Shown here: piece by piece, positions 19,182-31,451 of the stretch
Position numbering within the stretch: position 1 is the first letter of the stretch
How the letters are laid out: every line of letters begins with the position of its first letter
From: Trinickia fusca
Lineage (GTDB): Bacteria > Pseudomonadota > Gammaproteobacteria > Burkholderiales > Burkholderiaceae
Direction: 5' to 3'
NCBI RefSeq assembly: GCF_003628145.1
Contig: NZ_RBZV01000003.1
Coordinates: 546,768 to 610,767 of the forward strand
DNA: 64,000 nucleotides
Translations under genes and position numbers: made by a program
Notes under the pieces: model-generated
Told to the model about the DNA's origin: nothing
The model's database searches: none
The model's input: only the letters and a program-made list of their open reading frames with translations

Positions 19182-20651
19182 TCACGACAGCTTCTTCTTC
19201 AGCAGCTCGTTGACCTGCTGCGGATTGGCCTTGCCCTTGGTCGCCTTCATCGCCTGGCCGATCAGTGCGTTGAACGCCTTCTCCTTGCCGGCGCGGAACT
19301 CTTCGACCGATTTCTGGTTCGCGGCGAGCACCTCGTCGATGATCGCCTCGAGCGCGCCCGTATCGGAGATCTGCTTCAAGCCCTTCGCTTCGATGATGCG
19401 GTCTGCGGCGCCTTCGTCGGTGGCCTTTTCTTCCCAGATCGCCAGGAAGATCTCCTTGGCGATCTTGTTCGAAATCGTGCCGTCGGCGATGCGCTGCAAA
19501 ACGAGCGCCAGCTGCGCCGCCGACACCGGACAGGCGTCGATCTCGAGCGCGTCGCGATTGAGCTGCGACGACACCTCGCCCATCAGCCAGTTCGCGGCAG
19601 CCTTGGCTTGTGCCGCGCCGGCCTTGGCGACCACCGCCTCGAAGTACGCGGCCATCGCCTTGCTCGAGGTCAGCACCGTCGCATCGTACGGCGTCACGCC
19701 GTATTGCTCGGCGAAGCGCCGCTGCATCGCGGCCGGCAGCTCGGGCATCTCGCCCTGGACGCGCTCGACCCACGCCGCATCGATCACGAGCGGCATCAGG
19801 TCGGGATCGGGGAAATAGCGGTAGTCGTGCGCGTCTTCCTTGCTGCGCATCGAGCGCGTCTCACGCTTGTCGGGATCGTAGAGGCGCGTTTCCTGCACGA
19901 CGGTGCCACCGTCTTCGATCAGTTCGATCTGGCGGCGCACTTCGTACTGGATCGCTTCCTCGAGGAAACGGAACGAGTTCAGGTTCTTGATTTCGGCGCG
20001 CGTGCCGAATTCCTTCTGCCCGACCGGCCGCACCGACACGTTCGCGTCGCAGCGGAACGAGCCTTCCTGCATGTTGCCGTCGCAAATGCCGAGCCACACG
20101 ACGAGCGCATGCAGCGCCTTCGCATAGGCAACGGCCTCGGCCGCGCTGCGCATCTCGGGCTCGGTGACGATCTCGAGCAGCGGCGTGCCCGCACGATTCA
20201 AGTCGATGCCGGTCATGCCGGCGAAGTCTTCGTGCAGCGACTTGCCCGCGTCCTCTTCGAGGTGCGCGCGCGTGAGATTGATCGTCTTCTCGTAAGCCGG
20301 CTTGCCCGCCTTTTCGTTGGCCGGCACCTGGATCGTAACGGTGCCGCCCTGGACGACCGGAATCTCGTACTGGCTGATCTGATAGCCCTTCGGCAGATCA
20401 GGATAGAAGTAATTCTTGCGCGCGAAGATGCTGCGCGGCGCGACGGTCGCGCCGATCGCGAGACCGAAGCGGATCGCGCGCTCGACGGCACCCTTGTTCA
20501 TCACGGGCAGCACGCCCGGCAGCGCGAGGTCGACCACGCACGCCTGCGTGTTGGGCTCGGCGCCGAAGCGCGTCGAAGCGCCCGAAAAGATCTTCGAAGC
20601 CGTCGATAGCTGCGCGTGCGTCTCGAGGCCGATTACGACTTCCCACTCCAT
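19182..20651 (-). CDS. gatB: Asp-tRNA(Asn)/Glu-tRNA(Gln) amidotransferase subunit B
   Basis: GatB binds the misacylated tRNA and performs the kinase step of GatCAB. The 489-aa protein starts [17 protein letters not shown], has the conserved [13 protein letters not shown] and [32 protein letters not shown], and a C-terminal tail domain ending [13 protein letters not shown]. The ATG at 20651 lies 2 bp after the gatA stop, so translation is coupled. It is the last gene of gatC-gatA-gatB. Confidence 0.96.
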   Translation of the reverse strand: MEWEVVIGLETHAQLSTASKIFSGASTRFGAEPNTQACVVDLALPGVLPVMNKGAVERAIRFGLAIGATVAPRSIFARKNYFYPDLPKGYQISQYEIPVVQGGTVTIQVPANEKAGKPAYEKTINLTRAHLEEDAGKSLHEDFAGMTGIDLNRAGTPLLEIVTEPEMRSAAEAVAYAKALHALVVWLGICDGNMQEGSFRCDANVSVRPVGQKEFGTRAEIKNLNSFRFLEEAIQYEVRRQIELIEDGGTVVQETRLYDPDKRETRSMRSKEDAHDYRYFPDPDLMPLVIDAAWVERVQGEMPELPAAMQRRFAEQYGVTPYDATVLTSSKAMAAYFEAVVAKAGAAQAKAAANWLMGEVSSQLNRDALEIDACPVSAAQLALVLQRIADGTISNKIAKEIFLAIWEEKATDEGAADRIIEAKGLKQISDTGALEAIIDEVLAANQKSVEEFRAGKEKAFNALIGQAMKATKGKANPQQVNELLKKKLS

Positions 20652-20653
20652 GT

Positions 20654-22144
<1,491 letters not shown>

Positions 22145-22203
22145 GTGGATTTCTTTCCTGTCCTGAATCGGGGGACTTAAGCGCTTGAGCGCGATTCGCG
22201 CGG

Positions 22204-22503
22204 TTACTCGATGACCTTCGGCACGAGGTACAGCCCGTCCTGAACGGACGGCGCGCTGTGCTGGTAGGCGTCGCGGTCGACCGTTTCGGAAACGGCGTCC
22301 GCGCGCAGGCGCAGCGCGACTTCTTCGATCTGCTCGATCGGGTGTGCGAGCGGGGCGATGCCGGCGGTGTCGACTGCCTGCATCTGCTCGACGAGCCCGA
22401 AGAACTCGTTGAGCTGGACGAGGGTACGTTCGGCGTCCGCATCGGCCAATTCGAGCCGCGCGAGATGGGCGATGCGTTTCACATCGGTCAAGGTCAAAGC
22501 CAT
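22204..22503 (-). CDS. gatC: Asp-tRNA(Asn)/Glu-tRNA(Gln) amidotransferase subunit C
   Basis: The 99-aa small subunit wraps around GatA and GatB to stabilise the complex. It begins [19 protein letters not shown] and has the conserved [21 protein letters not shown] and the C-terminal [13 protein letters not shown]. The start at 22503 follows a GGTGAG ribosome-binding site. It is the first gene of the gatCAB operon and is divergent from mreB across a 373-bp gap. Confidence 0.95.
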   Translation of the reverse strand: MALTLTDVKRIAHLARLELADADAERTLVQLNEFFGLVEQMQAVDTAGIAPLAHPIEQIEEVALRLRADAVSETVDRDAYQHSAPSVQDGLYLVPKVIE

Positions 22504-22624
22504 GCGTCTCACCGGAAAAAACAAACGCTGCGCGCAACGGGAAAAAACCGTGCTGCGCCAGGGAGTTAGGTCGTGGGATCGAGCCCTCAAACTGCGGGCC
22601 GGGGACGACAAAAAGGACCGTCCG

Positions 22625-22652
22625 TTTACTGCAAATAGGACGAAATTATAAG
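22625..22652 (+). promoter_or_regulatory. Candidate mreB promoter in the gatC-mreB gap
   Basis: TTTACT (22625-22630) and TATAAG (22647-22652) are 16 bp apart in an unusually AT-rich patch of the 373-bp divergent gap. TATCAT at 22654-22659 is an alternative -10. The rest of the gap (22653-22876) is GC-rich leader with no gene seen. Confidence 0.45.
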
Positions 22653-22690
22653 GTATCATTACGCGTTCGAACCAAATCCGGACCGCCTAG

Positions 22691-23920
<1,230 letters not shown>

Positions 23921-24018
23921 TGCGACACGCAGTACGGTTCTCGCGCTCGGTCCGTCGCATTCGTTGCGCCGACTGAGCGCGCCGCCCGCCGCCTACGATC
24001 GCGCCCTCGGCGTCGACC

Positions 24019-25095
24019 ATGGAATACAGTCCGCCGCCTCTCTTCAAGCAAGGCCCGTCCGCGCTCGCCCGGCTCGTTTTTTTCGTCGTCCTCGCGCTCG
24101 CGCTGCTGATCTCCGACGCACGCTTCAAGACGCTCGAAATCGTCCGCGGGGTGCTCGACGTGGGGCTTTACCCGCTGCAGCGCACGGCGCTCGTGCCGCG
24201 TGACCTCATCGTCGGGGCCGCCGATTTCGTCGTGACGAACGCCACGCTGCGCACCGACAACCGCAAGCTCTCGGACAAGAATCTGCAACTGTCCCAGCGG
24301 GCCAATCAAGTCACCCTGCTGGCGGCCGAGAACGCGCACCTGCGCGCGATCCTCGAGCTGTCGCAACGCGCTGCCACACGCTCGACGCCGGCCGAGATCC
24401 AGTACGACACGCGTGATCCGTTCACGCAGAAGGTCGTGCTCGGCGGCGGCTCGCAGCAAGGTATCCAGAACGGCTCGCCGGTCGTCAGCGAAGACGGCAT
24501 GATCGGCCAGATCACGCGTGTGTTCCCGCTGCAGTCCGAAGTCACGCTGCTCACCGACAAGGATCAGGCCGTGCCCGTCGAAATCGTGCGCACGGGGCTG
24601 CGCAGCATCGTTTACGGCACGCCGAACGGCGACTCGCTCGAACTGCGCTTCGTGCCGATCAGCGCCGATCTCGTGGTCGGCGACGAACTCGTGACGAGCG
24701 GGCTCGACGGCGTCTACCCGTCGGGGCTGCCCGTCGCCAAGGTCGTGCGCGTCGACAAGCAGGCCGATACCGCGTTCGCGCGCGTCGTCTGCCTGCCGGT
24801 GGCCGCCGTGCGCGGCGCGCGCGACGTGCTCGTGCTGCATTACCAGAGCAACGTGCCGCCGCGCCCCGAGGAGCCGGAAGCCGCCTCGTCGACGAAGGAA
24901 ACCAAAGGCAAGAAGGGCGCCAAGGCCGCGCCCAAGAATGTCGAAAAGACCGACAAGGCCGGTGAAAAGCAGGGCGACAAGCCGGCGGAGAAGGCAGCCG
25001 ACAAGGCAGCCGATCAAACGGCAAGTACGGCGGCGGCCAAGCCGACCGAGAAGAACGCGGCGGCGCCGAGCGCCGCATCGGGAGCGCAGCGATGA
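24019..25095 (+). CDS. mreC: Rod shape-determining protein MreC with a charged C-terminal tail
   Basis: MreC is a membrane-anchored periplasmic scaffold linking MreB to PBP2. The 358-aa product has one membrane segment (about 18-34), a coiled-coil (about 75-115) and the two-barrel domain (about 120-275) with the G-rich VVLGGGSQQGIQNGSPV. Beyond about residue 285 comes an added tail of roughly 70 residues, rich in Lys, Ala, Glu and Asp, with no structural motif. Its stop overlaps mreD by 4 bp. Confidence 0.95.
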   Translation: MEYSPPPLFKQGPSALARLVFFVVLALALLISDARFKTLEIVRGVLDVGLYPLQRTALVPRDLIVGAADFVVTNATLRTDNRKLSDKNLQLSQRANQVTLLAAENAHLRAILELSQRAATRSTPAEIQYDTRDPFTQKVVLGGGSQQGIQNGSPVVSEDGMIGQITRVFPLQSEVTLLTDKDQAVPVEIVRTGLRSIVYGTPNGDSLELRFVPISADLVVGDELVTSGLDGVYPSGLPVAKVVRVDKQADTAFARVVCLPVAAVRGARDVLVLHYQSNVPPRPEEPEAASSTKETKGKKGAKAAPKNVEKTDKAGEKQGDKPAEKAADKAADQTASTAAAKPTEKNAAAPSAASGAQR

Positions 25096-25604
25096 ACCGT
25101 CCGCATTACATCCTGCTGCCGGTCAATCCGTACTTCATTACGTTCAGCCTCGCTTGCGCGTTTCTGCTGAACCTGATGCCGTGGGGGCGTCTCATCGGCG
25201 TGCCCGACTTCGTCGCGCTCGTGCTGCTGTTCTGGAACGTCCATCAGCCGCGCAAGGTCGGCATGGGCATCGCATTCTTCCTCGGTCTGCTGATGGACGT
25301 ACACGACGCGAGCCTGCTCGGCGAGCACGCGCTTGCCTACACGCTGCTGTCGTACGGCGCGATCACGATTCACCGGCGCGTGCTGTGGATGCCGCGCGGC
25401 GTACAAGTGTTCGCCGTCGCCCCGTTGCTCGTCGTCGCCCAGCTCGTGCCGTTCGTCACGCGTCTGCTGATGGGCGCGGCGTTCCCCGGCTGGGGCTATC
25501 TCGTGCACGGCTTCGTCGAAGCGGCGTTGTGGCCGCTCGCCTGCACCCTGTTGTTGATGCCGCAACGTCGCCCGGCCAATCCTGACGACACGCGGCCCAT
25601 CTGA
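25092..25604 (+). CDS. mreD: Rod shape-determining protein MreD
   Basis: MreD is a small integral inner-membrane partner of MreC. The 170-aa protein has about five hydrophobic segments and the family-like start PVNPYFITFSLACAFLLNLMPWG, with PDFVALVLLFWNVHQPRKVGMGIAFFLGLLMDVH in the middle. The ATG overlaps the mreC stop (ATGA), and mrdA begins 20 bp downstream, as expected for the shape operon. Confidence 0.93.
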   Translation: MNRPHYILLPVNPYFITFSLACAFLLNLMPWGRLIGVPDFVALVLLFWNVHQPRKVGMGIAFFLGLLMDVHDASLLGEHALAYTLLSYGAITIHRRVLWMPRGVQVFAVAPLLVVAQLVPFVTRLLMGAAFPGWGYLVHGFVEAALWPLACTLLLMPQRRPANPDDTRPI

Positions 25605-25624
25605 GCGCGCCCGCGCGCCGTAGC

Positions 25625-28090
25625 ATGACGGAATTCAAGAACACCCAGCAGCAGCTCTCGAAGTTCCGCGTACGCGTCGCGGCGGCAGGGTTGTTCGTGC
25701 TCGTTCTCTTCAGCCTGCTCGTACTGCGTTTCCTGTTCCTGCAGGTGTGGCATTACAGCAAGTATTCGTTGCAAGCCGAGGAGAACCGCATCTCGGTCGC
25801 GCCGATCGTGCCGAACCGCGGCATCATCACCGACCGCAACGGCGTCGTGCTCGCGCGCAACTACTCCGCGTACACGCTCGAAATCACGCCGTCCAAGCTC
25901 GACGACACGCTCGATCACGTCATCGATAAGCTCTCGACGGTCATCACGATCGATGCCCGCGACAAGCGCCGTTTCAAGAAGCTGCTCGAGGACTCGAAGC
26001 ACTTCGAGAGCCTGCCGATCCGCACGCGCCTGACCGACGAGGAAGTCGCACGCTTCACGGCCCAGCGGTTCCGCTTTCCCGGCGTCGACGTGCGCGCGCG
26101 CCTGTTTCGCCAATATCCGCTCGGCACGACCGCCGCGCACGTGATCGGCTACATCGGCCGCATCTCGCAGCGCGATCAGGAGCGCATCGACGACACCAGC
26201 GATCAGAACGACAGCGACCCCGATCACTACGATCCGCGACTCGACGCGAACAACTACAACGGCACCGACTACATCGGCAAGATCGGCGTCGAACAGAGCT
26301 ACGAAGCCGAGCTCCACGGGCTCACCGGCTTCGAGGAAGTCGAAGTGACGGCTGGCGGGCGTCCCGTGCGCACGATGTCGCGCACGCAGGCGACGCCCGG
26401 CAACAATCTCGTGCTGTCGATCGACATCGGCCTGCAAGAGGTGGCAGAGCAGGCGTTCGCGGGCCGGCGCGGCGCGCTGGTCGCGATCGAGCCGGCCACG
26501 GGCGACGTCCTCGCGTTCGTCTCCGCGCCGAGCTTCGATCCGAACGCCTTCGTCGACGGCATCGACCAGCAAAACTGGGACGAGCTCAACAACTCGCCCG
26601 ATCATCCGCTGCTGAACCGCCCGCTGCACAGCGCCTATCCGCCGGGCTCGACCTACAAGCCGTTCATGGCGCTGGCCGCGTTGACACTGCATAAGCGCAC
26701 GCCCGACTGGGGCTTCCACGATCCGGGCTCGTATACGTTCGCGGGCCACGTGTTCCGCAACGACGTGCCGCAGGGCCAGGGCTGGATCGACATGAACCGC
26801 GCGATCATGGTGTCGAACGACACCTATTTCTACATGCTCGCGCACGACCTCGGCGTCAACACGATCGCCAACTTCATGAAGCCGTGGGGCTTCGGCCAGA
26901 TCACCGGCATCGACATCGCAGGCGAAGCGCGCGGCATCCTGCCGTCGACCGACTGGAAGAAGAAGGCGTATCGCAAGCCCGAACAGCAGCGCTGGTACGA
27001 GGGTGAAACGATCAGTCTCGGCATCGGGCAGGGCTACAACTCGTACACGATGCTGCAGCTCGCTCACGCGACGGCGACGCTCGCCAACAACGGCGTCGTG
27101 ATGAAGCCGCACCTCGTCAAGGAAATCGAAAATCCGATCACGCACCTGCTACGGCAGACGGTGCCGCACGAAAGCGGGCGCATCGACGTCTCGCAGGCCG
27201 ATATCGACGTGGTGAAGCGTGGCATGATCAACGTGACGAGCAATCCGTCGGGCACGGCCTATGAGGTGTTCCGCAACTCGGCGTACGCCGTGGCCGGCAA
27301 GACCGGGACCGCACAGGTGTTCTCGCTGCAAGGCGCCAAGTATCACGGCGGCGCGCTGGCCGAACATCTGCGCGACCACTCGCTGTTCATCGCGTTCGCG
27401 CCGGCTGACGATCCGAAGATCGCGGTGGCGGTCATCGTCGAAAACGGCGGGTGGGGCGCCAGCGTGGCCGGTCCGATCGTGCGTCGCGTGCTCGATTACT
27501 ACCTGCTTCAACGCAACAAGCCTGGCGTGCTGGCTGCGGCCGTCGCCGACGCCGCTTCGGCCACGCAAGTCGTGAATGGTCCCGTGATCGGCGCCTCGGA
27601 GGCGCAAGGCGCGCAGCCCGTCAAGATCGCGGCGGGTTTCAAGGCTTTGCCGATGCCCGTGGTGCCGGCTTCCGCGCCGCGCGATGCGTCGGGCGCCGCG
27701 ACGGTGTCGGGTGCGGTGGCGGCTTCGGGCACCACGACGGCATCGGGAGCTGCGGCGGCATCGGGAGCTGCGGCGGCATCGGGAGCTACGGCGGCATCCG
27801 CGGCGAGTGCGGCGTCCGCCGCCATCGGCACGGCGCGCGCTATGCCGGCTTCGTCCGCCATCGGCAACGCCAACCAAGCCGTGAAAACCGGCCGAGGCCC
27901 GAAGGCGGCCGCCGCCGCGTCCGCGATACCGGCTACCGCCAAGCCCGTGCCATCGGCACCGGCACCACAGCCTGCCAGCGACACGCACAACGAGGCGCTC
28001 GCCCCAACGCGCAACGGCACCGACGATAAGGGCGCTGCGGGCGAGGGCGCGGCACCGGCTACGCCGGCTCAAGCCGGCATCGACGAATAA
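25625..28090 (+). CDS. mrdA: Penicillin-binding protein 2 (elongasome transpeptidase) with a long Ala/Ser-rich tail
   Basis: PBP2 cross-links peptidoglycan during elongation. There is one N-terminal membrane segment (about 18-40), a dimerisation domain, and a transpeptidase domain with S342-T-Y-K, SND (397-399) and KTGTA (559-563). At 821 aa it is longer than the usual 600-odd residues: from about 640 it continues as a low-complexity Ala/Ser/Gly/Pro tail, encoded in part by an 18-bp tandem repeat. Such tails occur in some Burkholderia PBP2s; their role is unknown. rodA follows after 11 bp. Confidence 0.95.
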   Translation: MTEFKNTQQQLSKFRVRVAAAGLFVLVLFSLLVLRFLFLQVWHYSKYSLQAEENRISVAPIVPNRGIITDRNGVVLARNYSAYTLEITPSKLDDTLDHVIDKLSTVITIDARDKRRFKKLLEDSKHFESLPIRTRLTDEEVARFTAQRFRFPGVDVRARLFRQYPLGTTAAHVIGYIGRISQRDQERIDDTSDQNDSDPDHYDPRLDANNYNGTDYIGKIGVEQSYEAELHGLTGFEEVEVTAGGRPVRTMSRTQATPGNNLVLSIDIGLQEVAEQAFAGRRGALVAIEPATGDVLAFVSAPSFDPNAFVDGIDQQNWDELNNSPDHPLLNRPLHSAYPPGSTYKPFMALAALTLHKRTPDWGFHDPGSYTFAGHVFRNDVPQGQGWIDMNRAIMVSNDTYFYMLAHDLGVNTIANFMKPWGFGQITGIDIAGEARGILPSTDWKKKAYRKPEQQRWYEGETISLGIGQGYNSYTMLQLAHATATLANNGVVMKPHLVKEIENPITHLLRQTVPHESGRIDVSQADIDVVKRGMINVTSNPSGTAYEVFRNSAYAVAGKTGTAQVFSLQGAKYHGGALAEHLRDHSLFIAFAPADDPKIAVAVIVENGGWGASVAGPIVRRVLDYYLLQRNKPGVLAAAVADAASATQVVNGPVIGASEAQGAQPVKIAAGFKALPMPVVPASAPRDASGAATVSGAVAASGTTTASGAAAASGAAAASGATAASAASAASAAIGTARAMPASSAIGNANQAVKTGRGPKAAAAASAIPATAKPVPSAPAPQPASDTHNEALAPTRNGTDDKGAAGEGAAPATPAQAGIDE
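27740..27793 (+). repeat. 18-bp tandem repeat (three units) within mrdA
   Basis: The unit GCATCGGGAGCTGCGGCG is present twice exactly (27740-27757, 27758-27775) and once with one change (27776-27793). It codes for six-residue Ala/Ser/Gly units in the PBP2 tail and could vary in copy number. Confidence 0.85.
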
Positions 28091-28101
28091 CGGAGAGAGG
28101 C

Positions 28102-29250
28102 ATGCATTTCGACAAGCGCGCCTGGCTCGAACGCATCAAGAAGATGTTCGTGGGCTTTGACCGTCCGCTCGCGCTGACGGTGTTCCTGTTGCTGTGCGTC
28201 GGCATCGTGACGCTGTACAGCGCGAGTCTCGACGTGCCCGGGCGCGTCGAAGACCAGCTGCGCAACATCGTGCTCACGTTCGTGCTGATGTGGGGGCTCG
28301 CGAACGTACCGCAGACCACGCTGATGCGCTTTGCCGTCCCGCTATATACGTTCGGCGTCGCCTTGCTCGTCGCGGTGGCGGCGTTCGGCATCACGAAGAA
28401 GGGCGCCAAACGCTGGATCAACGTCGGTGTCGTCATTCAACCGTCCGAGATCCTGAAGATCGCGACGCCGCTCATGCTGGCCTGGTACTACCAGCGCCGA
28501 GAGAGCAACATCCGCTGGTACGACTTCGTCGCCGGTTTCGCGATCCTGATGGTGCCTGTCGGGCTCATCGCGAAGCAGCCCGACCTCGGTACGGCCGTGC
28601 TCGTGTTCGCCGCGGGCCTGTTCGTGATCTACTTCGCCGGGCTGTCGTTCAAGCTCATCGTGCCCGTGCTCGTGGCCGTGGTCATCGCGGCGGGCTCGAT
28701 CGCCACGTTCCAGGACAAGATCTGTCAGCCGCAGGTGCAATGGCCCCTCATGCACGACTATCAGAAGCACCGCATCTGCACGCTGCTCGATCCGACGTCC
28801 GATCCGCTGGGCAAGGGCTTTCACACGATTCAGGCCGTGATCGCGATCGGCTCGGGGGGCCCGCTCGGTAAAGGCTGGCTCAAGGGCACGCAGGCCCACC
28901 TCGACTTCATCCCCGAAAAGCACACCGACTTCATCTTTGCCGTGTTCTCGGAGGAGTTCGGCCTCGCGGGTGAACTCGTACTGCTCGCGCTATACATCGC
29001 GCTGATCGCGCGCGGCCTCTTTATCGCGGCCAACGGCGCGACACTGTTCGGCCGGCTGCTGGCCGGCTCGTTGACGATGGCGTTCTTCACCTACGCGTTC
29101 GTCAACGTGGGGATGGTGAGCGGGATCCTGCCCGTCGTCGGCGTGCCGCTGCCATTCATGAGCTACGGTGGCACGGCGCTCACGACGCTCGGCACCGCCG
29201 TGGGCCTCATCATGAGCGTCGGACGCCAGAAGCGCTTGATGAAGAGTTGA
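28102..29250 (+). CDS. rodA: SEDS peptidoglycan glycosyltransferase RodA
   Basis: RodA polymerises lipid II in complex with PBP2. The 382-aa polytopic membrane protein has about ten hydrophobic segments, the SEDS stretch GAKRWINVGVVIQPSEILKIATPL near 95-118, KQPDLGTAVLVFAAG, EKHTDFIFAVFSEEFGLAGEL and the C-terminal GVPLPFMSYGGTALTT. It is the last gene of the shape operon and converges on the Sel1 gene. Confidence 0.95.
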   Translation: MHFDKRAWLERIKKMFVGFDRPLALTVFLLLCVGIVTLYSASLDVPGRVEDQLRNIVLTFVLMWGLANVPQTTLMRFAVPLYTFGVALLVAVAAFGITKKGAKRWINVGVVIQPSEILKIATPLMLAWYYQRRESNIRWYDFVAGFAILMVPVGLIAKQPDLGTAVLVFAAGLFVIYFAGLSFKLIVPVLVAVVIAAGSIATFQDKICQPQVQWPLMHDYQKHRICTLLDPTSDPLGKGFHTIQAVIAIGSGGPLGKGWLKGTQAHLDFIPEKHTDFIFAVFSEEFGLAGELVLLALYIALIARGLFIAANGATLFGRLLAGSLTMAFFTYAFVNVGMVSGILPVVGVPLPFMSYGGTALTTLGTAVGLIMSVGRQKRLMKS

Positions 29251-29278
29251 GTGACGCGGGCCAGCGCCCACGCCACTC
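29249..29278. terminator. Imperfect stem-loop between convergent rodA and the Sel1 gene
   Basis: GAGTG (29249-29253) pairs with CACTC (29274-29278), and an inner GC-rich pairing (CGCGGGC with GCCCACG) extends the stem imperfectly. It overlaps the rodA stop by 2 bp, and there is no T-run. Confidence 0.3.
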
Positions 29279-29293
29279 ACGCGGCTCATACGC

Positions 29294-30025
29294 TCATTGC
29301 GAAGCAGCTTTCGGCTTGGCCGCCGGCGATTTCGCCTCGCGCTGGAGTTCGGCGCTCAATTGCTGGAATTTGAGCCGGGCGGCCGGGTCGCCTTGCGCGG
29401 CGGCCGCCGCGTAGTAGGCGCGCGCGACGTTCAGGTTGCGCTCGACGCCAGCGCCACCGCGTTCGTAGAACGAGCCCGTCACGTACTGCGCCGTCATGTC
29501 GCCGCCTTCGGCGGCCTTCTTGTACCAGTAGAACGCCTGCTTATCGTCGCGCGCGGTGCCGCGCCCGTCGAGAAACTGATTGGCGAGCGCAAGCTCCGCC
29601 TGGACGTGCCCTTGCTGCGCAGCCTTCAGAAACCACTGATGCGCTTCGGCCGGGTCACGCGCGACGAAATCGCCGTCGTCATACATCTTCCCGTACACGT
29701 ATTGCGCATGCGACATGTTCGCGTCGGCCGCCTTGCGCAGCCATTTGCGGCCCTCGTCGACATCCGCCTTCGTGCCTTCGCCGTTCAGCAGCATCATCGC
29801 GTAGTTGAATTGCGCGAGCCGATTGCCGCGCTCGGCAGCGTCGTGGAATTCCTTGAGCGCCGCGCCGAAATTGCCAGCGTTGTAATCGGCCACGGCCGTC
29901 TGCGTTTGCGGATCGTCCTGCGCCGCGCTCGCGGCCGAGGCTTGCGCTCGTGCCGGGCTCGCGACCCAGCTACCGGCCATGATCAATGCCGCCAGCGCGG
30001 CCAGCGTGATTGCGCGCATCTTCAT
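29294..30025 (-). CDS. Exported Sel1-like repeat (TPR) protein
   Basis: The 243-aa protein has a signal peptide (MKMRAITLAALAALIMAGSW to about ARA at 26) followed by four to five Sel1 repeats of about 36 aa, e.g. FNYAMMLLNGEGTKADVDEGRKWLRKAA and YVYGKMYDDGDFVARDPAEAHQWFLKAA. Sel1 arrays are solenoid scaffolds for protein contacts in the periplasm; the partner is unknown. The ATG at 30025 overlaps the aldolase stop by 4 bp and follows AGGAGGTACAGGC, a strong ribosome-binding site. It is co-transcribed behind the aldolase gene. Confidence 0.85.
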   Translation of the reverse strand: MKMRAITLAALAALIMAGSWVASPARAQASAASAAQDDPQTQTAVADYNAGNFGAALKEFHDAAERGNRLAQFNYAMMLLNGEGTKADVDEGRKWLRKAADANMSHAQYVYGKMYDDGDFVARDPAEAHQWFLKAAQQGHVQAELALANQFLDGRGTARDDKQAFYWYKKAAEGGDMTAQYVTGSFYERGGAGVERNLNVARAYYAAAAAQGDPAARLKFQQLSAELQREAKSPAAKPKAASQ

Positions 30026-30804
30026 GCCTGTACCTCCTGCAACGCAGCTCGCGTCGCGCGCACGAGCCACATGACGTCGGCTGCGAGCGCGATGAAGCGA
30101 AAACCTGCCTCGCGATATTGCCGCGCACTCGCGACATCGAGCGCAAAAATGCCCGCTGCCACGCCGGCGCGCTGCGCCGCGCGCCCGATGTGGGCGATGG
30201 CCTCCTGCACATCGGGGTGCTTGGCATCGCCGAGATGACCGAGACTGGCGGCCAGATCGGCCGGCCCGACGAACAGGCAATCCAGGCCCGGCGTTTGGGC
30301 GATGTGCTCGACCTGCTCGAGTGCGCGCGCCGACTCGATCTGCACGATCGTGGCGATCTGCGCATTGGCACTTTGCAGATAGTCGCGCCGCGCGCCGAAT
30401 GCCGCCGCGCGCACGACGCCCGCGACGCCGCGCAGCCCGTCGGTCGCCCCGGCGCACGGATACTGCGTCAGGCGCACCGCGTGGGCAGCCTGCTCGGCCG
30501 ATTCGATATTCGGGAACATCAGCGTCCGGGCTCCTGCGTCGAGCACGCGCTTGACGAGCCAGCCTTCGCCGGCCGGAACACGCACAACAGGCTCGGTCGG
30601 CAAGTGCGCGGCGGCAATCGCGCGCAACTGCGCCGTCACGTCGGCCGAATCGTTCGGCGCGTGCTCCATGTCGATGCAGAGCCAGTCGAAGCCGGCATGC
30701 GCGAGCGCTTCGGCCGCGTCGGCACTGCCGAGCGACAGCCACAGGCCGAACAACGGCTCCGCTTCCTTCAGACGTTGTTTGAGGGGATTCGTGAACGCGC
30801 TCAT
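30022..30804 (-). CDS. HpcH/HpaI-type class II aldolase
   Basis: The 260-aa protein belongs to the family of 4-hydroxy-2-oxoheptanedioate aldolase and related 2-oxo-acid lyases. Visible are GLWLSLGSADAAEALAHAGFDWLCIDMEHAP, PVVRVPAGEG, the metal-ligand Glu in IVQIESARALEQVEHIA and the Asp in FVGPADLAASLG. These enzymes reversibly cleave hydroxy-oxo acids to pyruvate plus an aldehyde. No other aromatic-catabolism gene is nearby, so the substrate is open. It is the first gene of a two-gene unit with the Sel1 protein. Confidence 0.87.
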   Translation of the reverse strand: MSAFTNPLKQRLKEAEPLFGLWLSLGSADAAEALAHAGFDWLCIDMEHAPNDSADVTAQLRAIAAAHLPTEPVVRVPAGEGWLVKRVLDAGARTLMFPNIESAEQAAHAVRLTQYPCAGATDGLRGVAGVVRAAAFGARRDYLQSANAQIATIVQIESARALEQVEHIAQTPGLDCLFVGPADLAASLGHLGDAKHPDVQEAIAHIGRAAQRAGVAAGIFALDVASARQYREAGFRFIALAADVMWLVRATRAALQEVQA

Positions 30805-30997
30805 CGACGCTCTCCTTGCGCAGCCGCCAAGCGACGTGAGCGACGCCTCATCGGCGATCGTTGCCCGGCATGTCTCGCTTTTGTTGATTTCTCGTCAGTG
30901 CCGGCTGCCCTGAGAGCAGTGCCAGCCTGGCTCGATCATACCGTGACAATAAACGGGCGGTTGGGTCGTGCACCGGAGTGCGCCCGAGCACGCGCAA

Positions 30998-31444
30998 TTA
31001 GTCGCGCACGACGTCGGCCCAGCAGTTTGGCGTCTCATAGAGCCGCACGTGGTGCAGCCGCAGGTTCACGCCGTAGTGCGCGTCGTAGACGTGCGCGAGC
31101 GTGTCGAACGCGATGGCCGCGAGGTTCTCGACCGTCGGCACGCGATCGAGCACCACCGTCTTGTGGCCCGGCATCGATTCGAGGAATTCGCGCACGCGCG
31201 CGTCGCCCGAGTAGACGAGGAACGCGTGGTCCCAACGGCTCACGAGATGCTCCATCGCGAGCGCTTTGACATCGGCGAAGTCCATCACCATGCCGCAATC
31301 GGACGCGCCTTCCGTTTCGACGATATCGCCTTGCAGCGTGATCTCGAGCACGTAGCGATGCCCGTGCAGATTGCGGCATTGGCTGCGGTGATCGGGAATG
31401 CGGTGGCCCGCGTCGAATTCGAGTTTTCGGGTAATCGTCAGCAC
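30998..31444 (-). CDS. queD: 6-carboxy-5,6,7,8-tetrahydropterin synthase QueD
   Basis: QueD converts dihydroneopterin triphosphate to 6-carboxytetrahydropterin in queuosine/7-deazaguanine synthesis. The 148-aa protein has zinc ligands H14, H27 and H29, catalytic C23 in SQCRNLHGHRY, the conserved GMVMDFADVK and the C-terminal PTVENLA and LYETPN. It is the last gene of queC-queE-queD, 7 bp after queE. Confidence 0.95.
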   Translation of the reverse strand: MLTITRKLEFDAGHRIPDHRSQCRNLHGHRYVLEITLQGDIVETEGASDCGMVMDFADVKALAMEHLVSRWDHAFLVYSGDARVREFLESMPGHKTVVLDRVPTVENLAAIAFDTLAHVYDAHYGVNLRLHHVRLYETPNCWADVVRD

Positions 31445-31451
31445 GATGGAA

